Virus record (IMG/VR): IMGVR_UViG_3300021185_001347
Location: 1 to 21,542 of that record
DNA length: 21,542 bases
DNA from: a virus
Strand: one strand, 5' to 3'
Position 1 is the stretch's first letter. The number at the start of each line of letters is the position of its first letter. This document shows positions 5,611 to 13,383 of this stretch, piece by piece. The notes under the pieces were generated by a model. The model saw only the letters and a program-made list of their open reading frames with translations, was not told the origin of the DNA and did not search any database. Position numbers and translations under genes: made by a program.

Positions 5611-7294
5611 TTCGCATATTGTAGAGAAAAACCAACCATGCGGAGAGTGTGGCTCATCAGACGCCGTACAGGTTTACTCTGATGGCCATGCATTCTGCTA
5701 TTCTTGTAACCATAACTATAAGGATTACAATGCATATATTGAAGAAAACAATGTACAGCCAGAACCTAAGAAGCAGAAAGCTATGACAGCGTTTGTGCCT
5801 CAGCTTTCTCTCGAAGAAATTGCGTCGCTCGGTAATAAAGGCTTTAGGGAACGTCTAATTGACAAACGTGTAACAGCACACTTCGGTGTTACCGCAGGCA
5901 TGTCAGGCGATACTATTACTGAGCACTATTATCCGTACACTATTGCGGGTAAGCTAAGTGCGTTTAAAAAGCGTGTTGTAGCAACTAAAGAGTTTCAGAT
6001 TGTTGGCGAATTTAAAGACGTTGAACTGTTCGGCCAGTCTGTATTTCGTGAAGGCGGCAAACGTGTCGTACTAACCGAAGGCGAACTCGATGCTATGTCT
6101 TACGCTCAGGCGTGCTTACAAGAGTCTAACCAGATTTATCCGGTTGTCTCAATGCCATCTGCTACAGGCATTAAAGCTGTTAAGAACAATCGTGCTTGGC
6201 TGCGTTCGTTTGATGAAGTCATTCTGTGGCTCGATAACGATGAAGCAGGCGAGAACGGCTTAAAGGCTGTTGCAAAGGCTATCGGCTTTGATAAAGTAAA
6301 AGTTGTCAAAGGCGTTGAAAAAGATTGTAATGATGTTTTAATTAAGCATGGTACTAAAGAGTGTATGCGTCACGTATGGGATGCGTCACCTTATTCACCT
6401 GCAGGCATCATTGCTGATAAAGAAGTACTGTGGGAACAGCTGGAAGAGTATGATAACATTGTTAGCGTGCCTTATCCAGAGTGTCTTACAGGACTTAACG
6501 AAAAGCTTAAAGGCATGCGTCCAGGCGAAATTACGCTATGGACATCAGGCACAGGCAGCGGTAAATCTACTCTGTTGCGTGAAATCATGCTTCACTTACT
6601 GGAGACAACAGATGAGAAAATCGGTTTGGTTGCTCTTGAAGAAGCTCCTGCGGAATCTGCTCGTAAACTTGCCGGTATGGCTATTAACAAAAATCCTGTT
6701 AAAGAGCCTATCCCCAAAGACGAGCTTCGGCAGGGATTTGATAAAGTGTTTGGTAGTAATCGCGTCGTGGTACTTGATCATCACGGTTCTATGAACGATG
6801 GTTCTATCGTAGACACTCTCGAAGCTATGTGTGTCATGGGTGCTAAGTACCTATTCGTTGACCACATCACTATCCTCGTATCAGAGGGTGCTGACGGTCT
6901 AACAGGTAACGAAGCTATTGATAAGGTCATGAATGACTTATTGTCTGTTGCTAAGCGCCATAACGTATGGATTGGCTTAGTTAGTCACTTACGTAAAATG
7001 ACTACCGCAGGCTCTTCATTCGAAGACGGCAAGTTAGCATCGCTCGACGACATTCGTGGCTCAGGCTCGATCAAACAGATATCATTCGATATTCTAGCGT
7101 TTGCTCGTAACCTACAGGCACAAACTGAAACTGAGCGTAATACTATTCGTATGGCTGTTCTTAAGTCTCGTTACACTGGCTTGACCGGTGATTGCGGTAC
7201 TGCAGTCTATAACTATGATACCGGTCGCCTAACTTACGGTGGCTTTGCTCCACAAACAGATGGTGCTAAAGGTGTCTTTGACATTGAAATATAG
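5603..7294 (+). CDS. T7 gp4-like DNA primase-helicase
   Basis: 563 residues, close to T7 gp4 (566). Domains in order: a zinc-binding domain with C13-x-x-C16 and C32-x-x-C35; TOPRIM primase with TEG159-160-E-L-D-A (158-164) and acidic L-D211-N-D213; a linker; then a RecA-type DnaB-family helicase with Walker A G316-T-G-S-G-K-S-T323, E346-E347 as candidate catalytic Glu, and Walker B Y-L-F-V-D420-H. It would synthesise primers on single-stranded template and unwind the fork ahead of a phage DNA polymerase, not found in this window. The start is the ATG at 5603 after AGGGAG, overlapping the membrane-protein gene. Confidence 0.95.
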   Translation: MTDSHIVEKNQPCGECGSSDAVQVYSDGHAFCYSCNHNYKDYNAYIEENNVQPEPKKQKAMTAFVPQLSLEEIASLGNKGFRERLIDKRVTAHFGVTAGMSGDTITEHYYPYTIAGKLSAFKKRVVATKEFQIVGEFKDVELFGQSVFREGGKRVVLTEGELDAMSYAQACLQESNQIYPVVSMPSATGIKAVKNNRAWLRSFDEVILWLDNDEAGENGLKAVAKAIGFDKVKVVKGVEKDCNDVLIKHGTKECMRHVWDASPYSPAGIIADKEVLWEQLEEYDNIVSVPYPECLTGLNEKLKGMRPGEITLWTSGTGSGKSTLLREIMLHLLETTDEKIGLVALEEAPAESARKLAGMAINKNPVKEPIPKDELRQGFDKVFGSNRVVVLDHHGSMNDGSIVDTLEAMCVMGAKYLFVDHITILVSEGADGLTGNEAIDKVMNDLLSVAKRHNVWIGLVSHLRKMTTAGSSFEDGKLASLDDIRGSGSIKQISFDILAFARNLQAQTETERNTIRMAVLKSRYTGLTGDCGTAVYNYDTGRLTYGGFAPQTDGAKGVFDIEI

Positions 7295-7302
7295 GAGTTA
7301 CT

Positions 7303-7584
7303 ATGCCGTACATCGCTGAAGCAGGTCGGTCTAAACTAACCTACTCGCCATCACCTATAAACGCAGGTGAAATGCAATACGTTATCGCTAAGATGATACA
7401 GAAGTATCTTGAACGTAAAGCAGAAGAAAACGGTGAAGTACGCTACCAAGATATGAACGACATCATGGGTGCCTTAGCTGGTGCCCAGATGGAGTTCTAT
7501 CGTGAAGTAGTTGTGCCTTACGAAGACAAAAAGATTGAAGAGAACGGATTTGTCTATGACCCATCCGCTTACATTAAACGATAG
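7303..7584 (+). CDS. DUF6899-like conserved phage protein
   Basis: 93 residues with the pattern MPYI near the start, AGEMQYVIAKMI (21-32), YQDMNDIMGALAGAQMEFYREVVVPYEDKKIEENG toward the end. This order is what I recall for a small phage family listed as DUF6899, often near replication genes; no function is known to me. AGGAG lies before the ATG. It follows the primase-helicase by 8 bases and is probably in the same transcript. Confidence 0.65.
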   Translation: MPYIAEAGRSKLTYSPSPINAGEMQYVIAKMIQKYLERKAEENGEVRYQDMNDIMGALAGAQMEFYREVVVPYEDKKIEENGFVYDPSAYIKR

Positions 7585-7597
7585 AAGGGAAATCAGT

Positions 7598-8224
7598 ATG
7601 TCTATCATTATACCATCACCAGCAGTAGTTCCTGTTCCTGCTAAGGAAGCTTCCGAAACACCTCAGAAGTTTGAAGAGCGTAAGCCTGGTCTTGTTCTGT
7701 ATAACAACGGTGTTCTTTACATGGATAAAGAGTTCAACCAAGAGAACTGTATGCCATTAGTAAAGGCTATTGTTGAATACAACATGCTGCCTAAATCAGA
7801 GCAGCCTGAAGAAATTAAGCTGTTCATTAACTCACCAGGTGGTGCTGTACATTCAGCGTTCCATCTGATCGACACTATTAAGATGTCTAACATTCCTGTA
7901 TCTACTATTGCTATGGGTTTAGCTGCATCATGTGGTGTCTTGCTCCTTATGTCAGGCGTTAAAGGCAAGCGCTACGTTACTCAAAACACTTCTGTTATGT
8001 CGCATCAATACGCGTGGGGAAGCAGAGGCAAAGAGCACGAGCTTATGGGCAAGATTAAAGAGTTTGAGATGTCATCATTCCGTATGATTGAGCACTATAA
8101 GAAGTGCACAGGCAAGACCGAGAAGTATATCCGTAAGCACTTGCTACCGGAAACAGATCAGTGGTTGTCGCCTGAAGAAACAGTCAAACATGGTATTGCT
8201 GACGAAATCATTACAACCTATTAG
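7598..8224 (+). CDS. ClpP-like serine protease
   Basis: 208 residues from the ATG at 7598, with AAGGGA upstream; the frame is open further back into the previous gene but that is less likely. A ClpP/crotonase fold is clear: the oxyanion-loop motif S79-P-G-G82, nucleophile in G-L-A-A-S111-C-G-V-L-L-L, His in M-S-H136-Q, and Asp in E-T-D187-Q-W-L-S-P-E-E-T, matching the ClpP catalytic triad. In phages such proteins are often head-maturation proteases, but here it lies among replication genes, so it may instead degrade host or early phage proteins, possibly with a host Clp ATPase. The 25-residue Pro/Ala-rich N-terminus is not part of the fold. Confidence 0.85.
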   Translation: MSIIIPSPAVVPVPAKEASETPQKFEERKPGLVLYNNGVLYMDKEFNQENCMPLVKAIVEYNMLPKSEQPEEIKLFINSPGGAVHSAFHLIDTIKMSNIPVSTIAMGLAASCGVLLLMSGVKGKRYVTQNTSVMSHQYAWGSRGKEHELMGKIKEFEMSSFRMIEHYKKCTGKTEKYIRKHLLPETDQWLSPEETVKHGIADEIITTY

Positions 8225-8236
8225 AAAGGTTAACCA

Positions 8237-8614
8237 ATGTTACCTATCGGATCGAAAGTTGAAATCTACTGGAACTTGCATAAAGCTTGCTATAGTGTTA
8301 GACACAAAGGCAAAGTAGTAATGCACACCATGAAGATCGCTTTGAAAGACGTAAGCTTCTCTGTACAACCTGCAGGTCGGCAAAAAGTCTTAAAAGAGAA
8401 GGTAAAGAATGTTCATGCATTTGTAAGAGGTACTTACTGTGGCGATAATATAGAGTCCGTATGGAACGCAACTTCGCTAGTAACTTACAACCCTTACAAG
8501 TATGACAGCTTTGTTAATAAAGTAACTAACGAACCAGTATACGCAGCTGAGTGTGTACTGTTATCAGGAAATGATGCTGGCGTGCCACAGATGCTCGCTA
8601 GCCTAGGAGAATAA
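8237..8614 (+). CDS. Conserved phage-type hypothetical protein
   Basis: 125 residues. The segment IGSKVEIYWNLHKACYSVRH, KDVSFSVQPAGRQKVLKEK and KNVHAFVRGTY looks like an arrangement that recurs in phage hypothetical proteins, with beta-strands and conserved Trp-Asn-Leu-His-Lys. I cannot assign a function. The start has AAAGG 10 bases upstream. It is followed by one base and then the next ATG, so the genes are coupled. Confidence 0.65.
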   Translation: MLPIGSKVEIYWNLHKACYSVRHKGKVVMHTMKIALKDVSFSVQPAGRQKVLKEKVKNVHAFVRGTYCGDNIESVWNATSLVTYNPYKYDSFVNKVTNEPVYAAECVLLSGNDAGVPQMLASLGE

Positions 8615-8615
8615 C

Positions 8616-8903
8616 ATGTTTAAAAGAATAATTAATACGCTTAACCCAGTGTTAGCCTCTCGTGAGCCTAGCGTTGATAAAGTAGTAATGGAAATACAAG
8701 ACAACCTCGTCTTTACAGGCGCTGAAGATGACTTATATGACGCTACAGTTGAAATGCTTGCTCAGCTTGCATTATCACACGAAGCTTATGAAGTCATGAA
8801 TTCTTATGTGCTTTCAGAGAAAACACGCTGTGAAATTGAAGATAGAGTGTTAGACAGAGTAGCTCAACGCTTGTCAGATAGGCTTTCTAATACAGCTAGT
8901 TAA
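8616..8903 (+). CDS. Hypothetical helical protein
   Basis: 95 residues, mostly helical, with a C-terminal stretch KTRCEIEDRVLDRVAQRLSDRL that could form an amphipathic or coiled-coil helix. AGGAGAATAAC precedes the ATG. It is the last gene before a perfect hairpin at 8909-8936. No family recognised. Confidence 0.65.
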   Translation: MFKRIINTLNPVLASREPSVDKVVMEIQDNLVFTGAEDDLYDATVEMLAQLALSHEAYEVMNSYVLSEKTRCEIEDRVLDRVAQRLSDRLSNTAS

Positions 8904-8908
8904 AGAAC

Positions 8909-8936
8909 AATCCCCTAATAATTGCGTTAGGGGATT
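8909..8936 (+). terminator. Hairpin, probable terminator
   Basis: Perfect 10-base inverted repeat AATCCCCTAA / TTAGGGGATT with an 8-base loop, starting 6 bases after the stop at 8903. It is followed by ACTTTA rather than a strong T-run, so termination may be partial, or it may be an RNA-processing or mRNA-end-stabilising hairpin. Confidence 0.65.
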
Positions 8937-8954
8937 ACTTTAAAGGACTATCCC

Positions 8955-9149
8955 ATGGCAAAACATGATCGAAGCGTGGGTAGTGAAAGCTTTATGTCAG
9001 TCAAATGGCATAGGCAACACTGTCCATCTTGTAAGAAAACTTACGAATTTTTAGCACTAGGTGTAGACCGACGTAGGTCAACACTCAAGTGTCAACTTTG
9101 CGATTCCCCTGAAGCGGGAACGGAAAGTGAGCTCCCTGTAAAGGGTTGA
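8955..9149 (+). CDS. Zinc-ribbon small protein
   Basis: 64 residues with two CxxC knuckles, C23-P-S-C26 and C46-Q-L-C49, 19 residues apart, consistent with one structural zinc. The flanks are basic (VKWHRQH, GVDRRRSTLK), so nucleic-acid or protein binding is likely. AAAGGA lies about 8 bases before the ATG. It is the only gene between two terminator-like hairpins, so it may be expressed separately or by read-through. No specific family recognised. Confidence 0.7.
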   Translation: MAKHDRSVGSESFMSVKWHRQHCPSCKKTYEFLALGVDRRRSTLKCQLCDSPEAGTESELPVKG

Positions 9150-9155
9150 GCTCTG

Positions 9156-9199
9156 CCCGGCGGCTACCATCCTCCCTTCTGGTAGTCGTCGGGATTTTT
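9156..9199 (+). terminator. Rho-independent terminator
   Basis: A 13-base-pair GC-rich stem, CCCGGCGGCTACC (9156-9168) with GGTAGTCGTCGGG (9181-9193), with two G-U pairs and a 12-base loop, followed by ATTTTTAT. It closes the zinc-ribbon unit and insulates the ribonucleotide-reductase operon downstream. Confidence 0.85.
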
Positions 9200-9238
9200 A
9201 TCAAATGAAGGAGTATTAACTTATAAAAGGAGTAATCG

Positions 9239-11242
9239 ATGAAAGTGGAATATCACGGAATCGAACTAGACTTATCGCGCGATGCACTATTCGCCGATTA
9301 CGCGCGTGGAATGATTATGGACTTCTACGCTATTGAAACTGAAGAAAACATACAGCAGGTATTTGCTCGAGCAGCAATCGCTTGGTCTGCATTTAAAGGA
9401 AAAACTGACTATGCACTCGCACAACGTCTATATGATGGTGTTAGCCGCAAACACTTTATGTTCGCTAGTCCAGTATTATCGAATGCGCCATGCCCCGCAA
9501 CAGGAGAAAAGAGAGGTCTTCCGATCTCTTGTTTCCTTACTTATGTACCTGACACCATTGAAGGCCTTATCGATCATAGTAGCGAGCTACGTTATCTTTC
9601 TGTTTTTGGTGGCGGTGTTGGCGGACATTGGTCCGATGTTCGGAGTGTGTCTGACAAAGCCCCTGGGCCTATTCCATTCCTGTCAACAGTAGATGCTGAT
9701 ATGACTGCTTACCGCCAAGGTAAGACACGTAAAGGCTCTTATGCAGCGTACATAGACGTAACACACCCTGACATTCAGGAATTTATGAACATACGTATTC
9801 CAACAGGTGATACTAATCGTAAATGCCTTAACTTACATAACGCTATTAACTTAACTGACGACTTTATGAAAGCAGTTGTTGATGGTAAAACATACGAGCT
9901 TATTGATCCTGCTAAAGGACCAACAGGTGAATTCCTTAGCGCTCGTAAAGTGTGGCAACAGATTCTTGAAGTACGCTTCAGAACAGGTGAGCCATACCTT
10001 AACTTTATTGATACAGCTAACAGCGGCTTACCTCAGACTATGAAAGATAAAGGTCTTAAGATACACGGTTCTAACTTGTGTAACGAAATTCACTTACCTA
10101 CAGCACCTGATCGTTCGGCTGTTTGTTGCTTATCATCTGTTAACCTAGAAAAGTATGACGAGTGGAAAGGCACAACGTTAGTTAAAGACATTATTATAAT
10201 GCTTGATAACGTCATTGAGTACTTCATTGAGAATGCTCCTGATGCTATATCACGTGCTCGTTACTCAGCTCAGCAAGAACGCTCTCTCGGTCTCGGTGCT
10301 ATGGGTTTTCACTCATACTTAATGAGCAAAGACTTAGCGTTTGAATCAGAAGCCGCTGCCTCACACAATCACATTATGTTTGGCACTATAAAGCAGCAAG
10401 CTGTTGCAGCTACTGAACAACTAGCTAAGATGCGTGAAGAAGCACCCGACATGATCGGTACTGGTAGACGTAATGCACACTTACTTGCGGTTGCACCTAA
10501 TGCATCCTCTGGTTTGTTGCTGTCAACCTCACCTTCTATCGAGCCGCTAAAGGCTAACGCTTACACTCACCGTACTCGTGCTGGTTCATTTTTAATTAAG
10601 AACCCACATCTTGAAACTTTGCTTACTAAGCATAAGCGTAACGATGAAGAGACATGGCAGAGCATTATTGTTAATAAAGGTTCTGTACAGCAGCTTAAGT
10701 TTCTATCTGATAAAGAAAAGAATGTATTTAAGACATCATTCGAGTTAGATCAGCTTATGGTTGTTAAGCATGCAGCACACCGACAGCAGTTTATCTGTCA
10801 AGGTCAGTCTGTTAATCTGTTCTTCTTACCTGGTGTGTCTCGTGACTACGTTAATCGCGTACACTTAGACGCATGGCTGCGTGGACTTAAAGGTCTATAT
10901 TACTTGCGCACAGAGGCTAAGCAGAGAGCAGAGAACGTAGGTGACAAGGTAGAACGTTTAGCGTTAACTGATGCTAACCAGACTATTATATATGGTAAGC
11001 CTGGTTGTCCGTTCTGTGAGAAAGCTAAGACTTGGTTTGAAGTTCGCGGTATTGAATACGAATATGTTGATATCGAAGAGCTCGGTAAGACTGCCGCTGA
11101 AGTTACAGGACGTAAAGACGTTAAATCAGTGCCTCAGGTTTATATCGAAGGCAAATACATAGGTGGTTACTCTCAGCTATCAGCTTACGGAGACAAGCCT
11201 ATAGAACAGGATGGTGATGAATGCCTAGCATGTGAAGGATAA
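9239..11242 (+). CDS. nrdA: Class I ribonucleotide reductase alpha subunit with internal glutaredoxin domain
   Basis: 667 residues. It reduces ribonucleoside diphosphates to deoxyribonucleotides with NrdB as radical source. No N-terminal ATP-cone is visible, so dATP inhibition through that domain is unlikely. Core residues correspond to E. coli NrdA: C98 (C225), N279-x-C281-x-E283 (N437, thiyl C439, E441), C296 (C462), P420-N-A-S-S and the radical-transfer pair Y554-Y555. From about 581 to 650 there is a glutaredoxin domain, Y-G-K-P-G-C590-P-F-C593, S-V-P-Q-V-Y-I and G-G-Y. The protein then ends with C662-x-x-C665, the swinging redox tail expected of NrdA. Thus the glutaredoxin sits between core and tail. 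Start: ATG at 9239 with AAGGAGTA at 9227-9234; a second AAGGAGTA occurs at 9208-9215 before a five-codon MKEY frame. Confidence 0.95.
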   Translation: MKVEYHGIELDLSRDALFADYARGMIMDFYAIETEENIQQVFARAAIAWSAFKGKTDYALAQRLYDGVSRKHFMFASPVLSNAPCPATGEKRGLPISCFLTYVPDTIEGLIDHSSELRYLSVFGGGVGGHWSDVRSVSDKAPGPIPFLSTVDADMTAYRQGKTRKGSYAAYIDVTHPDIQEFMNIRIPTGDTNRKCLNLHNAINLTDDFMKAVVDGKTYELIDPAKGPTGEFLSARKVWQQILEVRFRTGEPYLNFIDTANSGLPQTMKDKGLKIHGSNLCNEIHLPTAPDRSAVCCLSSVNLEKYDEWKGTTLVKDIIIMLDNVIEYFIENAPDAISRARYSAQQERSLGLGAMGFHSYLMSKDLAFESEAAASHNHIMFGTIKQQAVAATEQLAKMREEAPDMIGTGRRNAHLLAVAPNASSGLLLSTSPSIEPLKANAYTHRTRAGSFLIKNPHLETLLTKHKRNDEETWQSIIVNKGSVQQLKFLSDKEKNVFKTSFELDQLMVVKHAAHRQQFICQGQSVNLFFLPGVSRDYVNRVHLDAWLRGLKGLYYLRTEAKQRAENVGDKVERLALTDANQTIIYGKPGCPFCEKAKTWFEVRGIEYEYVDIEELGKTAAEVTGRKDVKSVPQVYIEGKYIGGYSQLSAYGDKPIEQDGDECLACEG

Positions 11243-11246
11243 TATA

Positions 11247-12197
11247 ATGTCAATACTTGAACAATCACAGGTCTACAGACCTTTTAAATACCCACAGTTT
11301 GTGGAACTAACTAAAACACATGAAGAGATTCACTGGGTCGGCGACGAAGCTGACCTTAGTGAAGACGTACAAGACTGGAAGACAAAGCTATCCGCAGGCG
11401 AAAAAGAATTCGTCACACAGATTCTTAAACTCTTTACTCAGTCAGACGTAGCGGTTGGCGATAACTATCACAACCACTTAATCCCTCGTGTTAAGAACAA
11501 CGAAGCTCGTGTTATGCTAGCATCCTTTGCTAATCGTGAAGGTGAGCATCAGCGTGCTTACTCTCTGTTAAATGACACTCTTGGCTTGCCTGAAGAGATC
11601 TACTCTGAATTCTTAGAGTACTCTGAAATGGCTGACAAGGTTGATCACATGACAGAGAATGACTCTACTACACAGTCTGGCTTAGCTCTTACTATGGCTA
11701 AATCAGTGCTTAACGAAGGTGTATCACTCTTTGCTTCTTTCGTAATGTTGCTTAATATGCAGCGCTACGGTAAGATGAAAGGCATGAACACTATTGTTGA
11801 GTGGTCTATTAGAGATGAGACTATGCACGTTGACGGTATTGCTCAGCTATTCAGATTATTCTGTGAAGAGCATCCACGTATTGTTAACGATGAGCTTAAG
11901 TCAAAGATTTACGATATGGCTCGACTGACTGTTAAACTGGAAGATAAGTTTATTGACTTAGCTTTCGCTAAACATGAGATCGAAGGTCTTAGTAAAGAAG
12001 AAGTAAAGAAGTACATTCGCTATGTAACTGACAGACGTCTGATTCAGCTAGGACTTAAAGGAAACTATAAAGTAAAAGAAAACCCACTGCCGTGGCTTGA
12101 CTGGATTCTTAATGGCACTAGCCATGATAACTTCTTTGAAAAGAGAGTTACTGAATACAGCATTGGCGGTATGGACGGAGAATGGGGTTGGTCTTAG
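11247..12197 (+). CDS. nrdB: Class I ribonucleotide reductase beta subunit
   Basis: 316 residues from the ATG at 11247, with AAGGA at 11235-11239; a GTG at 11232 is less likely. Di-metal ligands match the class I pattern: D67, E98 and H101, E157, E191 and H194 (R-D-E-T-M-H). Y105, four residues after H101, is the tyrosyl-radical site (E. coli Y122), so it looks like the classical radical-bearing type. The C-terminal tail YSIGGMDGEWGWS would dock on NrdA. It begins 4 bases after the nrdA stop, as expected for stoichiometric expression. Confidence 0.95.
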   Translation: MSILEQSQVYRPFKYPQFVELTKTHEEIHWVGDEADLSEDVQDWKTKLSAGEKEFVTQILKLFTQSDVAVGDNYHNHLIPRVKNNEARVMLASFANREGEHQRAYSLLNDTLGLPEEIYSEFLEYSEMADKVDHMTENDSTTQSGLALTMAKSVLNEGVSLFASFVMLLNMQRYGKMKGMNTIVEWSIRDETMHVDGIAQLFRLFCEEHPRIVNDELKSKIYDMARLTVKLEDKFIDLAFAKHEIEGLSKEEVKKYIRYVTDRRLIQLGLKGNYKVKENPLPWLDWILNGTSHDNFFEKRVTEYSIGGMDGEWGWS

Positions 12198-12198
12198 A

Positions 12199-12229
12199 CC
12201 TTCCCTTTCTTTTCAATTTAATAGGAAGG
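12199..12229 (+). promoter_or_regulatory. Possible hairpin covering a ribosome-binding site
   Basis: CCTTCC (12199-12204) is complementary to GGAAGG (12224-12229), which is part of the Shine-Dalgarno AGGAAGGAG of the next gene. The 19-base pyrimidine- and T-rich loop makes the hairpin weak. It could lower translation of the downstream gene after nrdB. Confidence 0.3.
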
Positions 12230-12235
12230 AGCATT

Positions 12236-12457
12236 ATGTCTCTAACAAGCGATAAGATTAAAGAAGAAATTAGAATACGTTTTGACGCGCTAGAAGACGC
12301 AGCACATGCAGATCAGCATATAAGTGATCCTAAAGGCTTTCTTGTTATACTTACAAGAGCAAGAATGTATCACCGCTTTCTAGATGATGAACACAACGAT
12401 TTCCTACATGGTTGTCAGCACATGTACGAAACTCAAACAAGTTGGCACTCTAACTAA
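12236..12457 (+). CDS. Hypothetical protein downstream of nrdB
   Basis: 73 residues from the ATG at 12236, chosen for the strong AGGAAGGAG 5 bases upstream. Helical, with charged residues and several His and Tyr (RARMYHRFLDDEHNDFLHGCQHMYETQ). No family recognised. In the same transcript as nrdAB by position. Confidence 0.65.
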   Translation: MSLTSDKIKEEIRIRFDALEDAAHADQHISDPKGFLVILTRARMYHRFLDDEHNDFLHGCQHMYETQTSWHSN

Positions 12458-12470
12458 AGGAATTAAACAG

Positions 12471-12650
12471 ATGATTAAATTCGCAGTATACTCAGCAACA
12501 GGCTTTCTTGCAGCAGCTCTTTATTACGGTAAAGTCACACTGATGCAGATTAAAAGCTTTGTCTTAGACTCTTATAACGTTGTTATGCCTTATATTATGT
12601 CTGCTATCGATTATATTACTACTGTTGCCTCAACTGCTCCTGTAGCATAG
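12471..12650 (+). CDS. Small membrane-associated protein
   Basis: 59 residues from the ATG at 12471, with AAAGGA about 9 bases upstream; an upstream in-frame extension overlaps the previous gene and is disfavoured. Residues 4-22 (FAVYSATGFLAAALYYGKV) form a membrane segment, and the rest (VLDSYNVVMPYIMSAIDYITTVA) is amphipathic. No family recognised. Confidence 0.55.
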   Translation: MIKFAVYSATGFLAAALYYGKVTLMQIKSFVLDSYNVVMPYIMSAIDYITTVASTAPVA

Positions 12651-12651
12651 T

Positions 12652-12951
12652 ATGGCTAAGACTTTCACGTTAGATTACTTCGCTGAAAAGGCAATCGAAG
12701 AGAACATTAATATGATTGTCCCATGGTATTTGATGGCTGCTTGTGCTTATTACAAGGAGGACAGTCCGATACTATCAGACGATCTCTTTGATAACATGGC
12801 GAAAAAGATGCTAAATGAGTACGACACCATCGAGCATTATCACAAAGAACTAATCACAAAAGAAGATCTTTCAGCAGGCACTTACTTAGGAAAATATCCT
12901 GAGCGTGTCGCTGGCGGTCTTCGAGCATTAAGAAAGACATACAGAATATGA
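12652..12951 (+). CDS. Stand-alone protein resembling domain Ia of NAD-dependent DNA ligase
   Basis: 99 residues. A-Y33-Y34-K-E-D37-S-P39-I-L-S42-D43-D-L-F46-D47 closely matches the Y-Y-x-x-D-x-P-x-x-S-D-x-x-Y-D signature of LigA domain Ia, which binds the nicotinamide half of NAD+. Downstream HYHKELITKEDLSAGTYLGKYPERV resembles what I recall of small phage proteins with this signature. No adenylation domain (KxDG) is present here or nearby. It could be an accessory to a ligase encoded elsewhere, or a repurposed NAD-binding module. The ATG follows the upstream stop after one base, and its TGA overlaps the next ATG. Confidence 0.6.
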   Translation: MAKTFTLDYFAEKAIEENINMIVPWYLMAACAYYKEDSPILSDDLFDNMAKKMLNEYDTIEHYHKELITKEDLSAGTYLGKYPERVAGGLRALRKTYRI

Positions 12952-13142
12952 AAAATTATAATCAAAAACTAGACCGCAGTACAGTTCGGCTGCTAGCAAA
13001 TCGTAAACAAAACACTGTAATTGTGCTTATTAATTTAAGCAATTCTAACACAATGGGTGTGTACGAATCGTATGAACAAGCTGTCACTGCTTATGAAACT
13101 GCGCCTTTTCCGGCACATTTAGCAGTTGCTAACAAAGGCTAA
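12948..13142 (+). CDS. Hypothetical small protein
   Basis: 64 residues, coupled to the previous gene by an ATGA overlap. The pattern NTVIVLINLSNSNTMGVYESYEQAVTAYETAPFPAHLAV suggests two strands and a helix, like small proteins with a repeat-type alpha/beta fold. No family recognised. Confidence 0.6.
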   Translation: MKNYNQKLDRSTVRLLANRKQNTVIVLINLSNSNTMGVYESYEQAVTAYETAPFPAHLAVANKG

Positions 13143-13209
13143 AAAAGTTGCTTTTAACAGCAAATAACTTATTTACCAGTGAAATACATCATAAAGGGAA
13201 CTAAAAACA

Positions 13210-13350
13210 ATGAAAGTATCTGAAATGACAAGATCACAGCAACGACGCTGGGGTATCAGAACTCAAAATAACTCGAATAAAAAGACAACTTTAGGCGAAG
13301 TTATTGCAGCCCAAATCGCTAAAGAGCTTGGCGAGAAAGCTAACAAATAA
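13210..13350 (+). CDS. Small basic hypothetical protein
   Basis: A 46-residue ORF beginning MKVSEMTRSQQRRWGIRTQN, with AAGGGA 10 bases upstream. The N-terminal half is basic and Gln/Arg-rich, the C-terminal half (LGEVIAAQIAKELGEKANK) is a likely helix. No competing ORF occupies this stretch, which supports it. The 67 bases before it hold no gene and no convincing promoter. Confidence 0.5.
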   Translation: MKVSEMTRSQQRRWGIRTQNNSNKKTTLGEVIAAQIAKELGEKANK

Positions 13351-13383
13351 ACAAGATTTGTTAAACAAAATAAGGGAAATATT

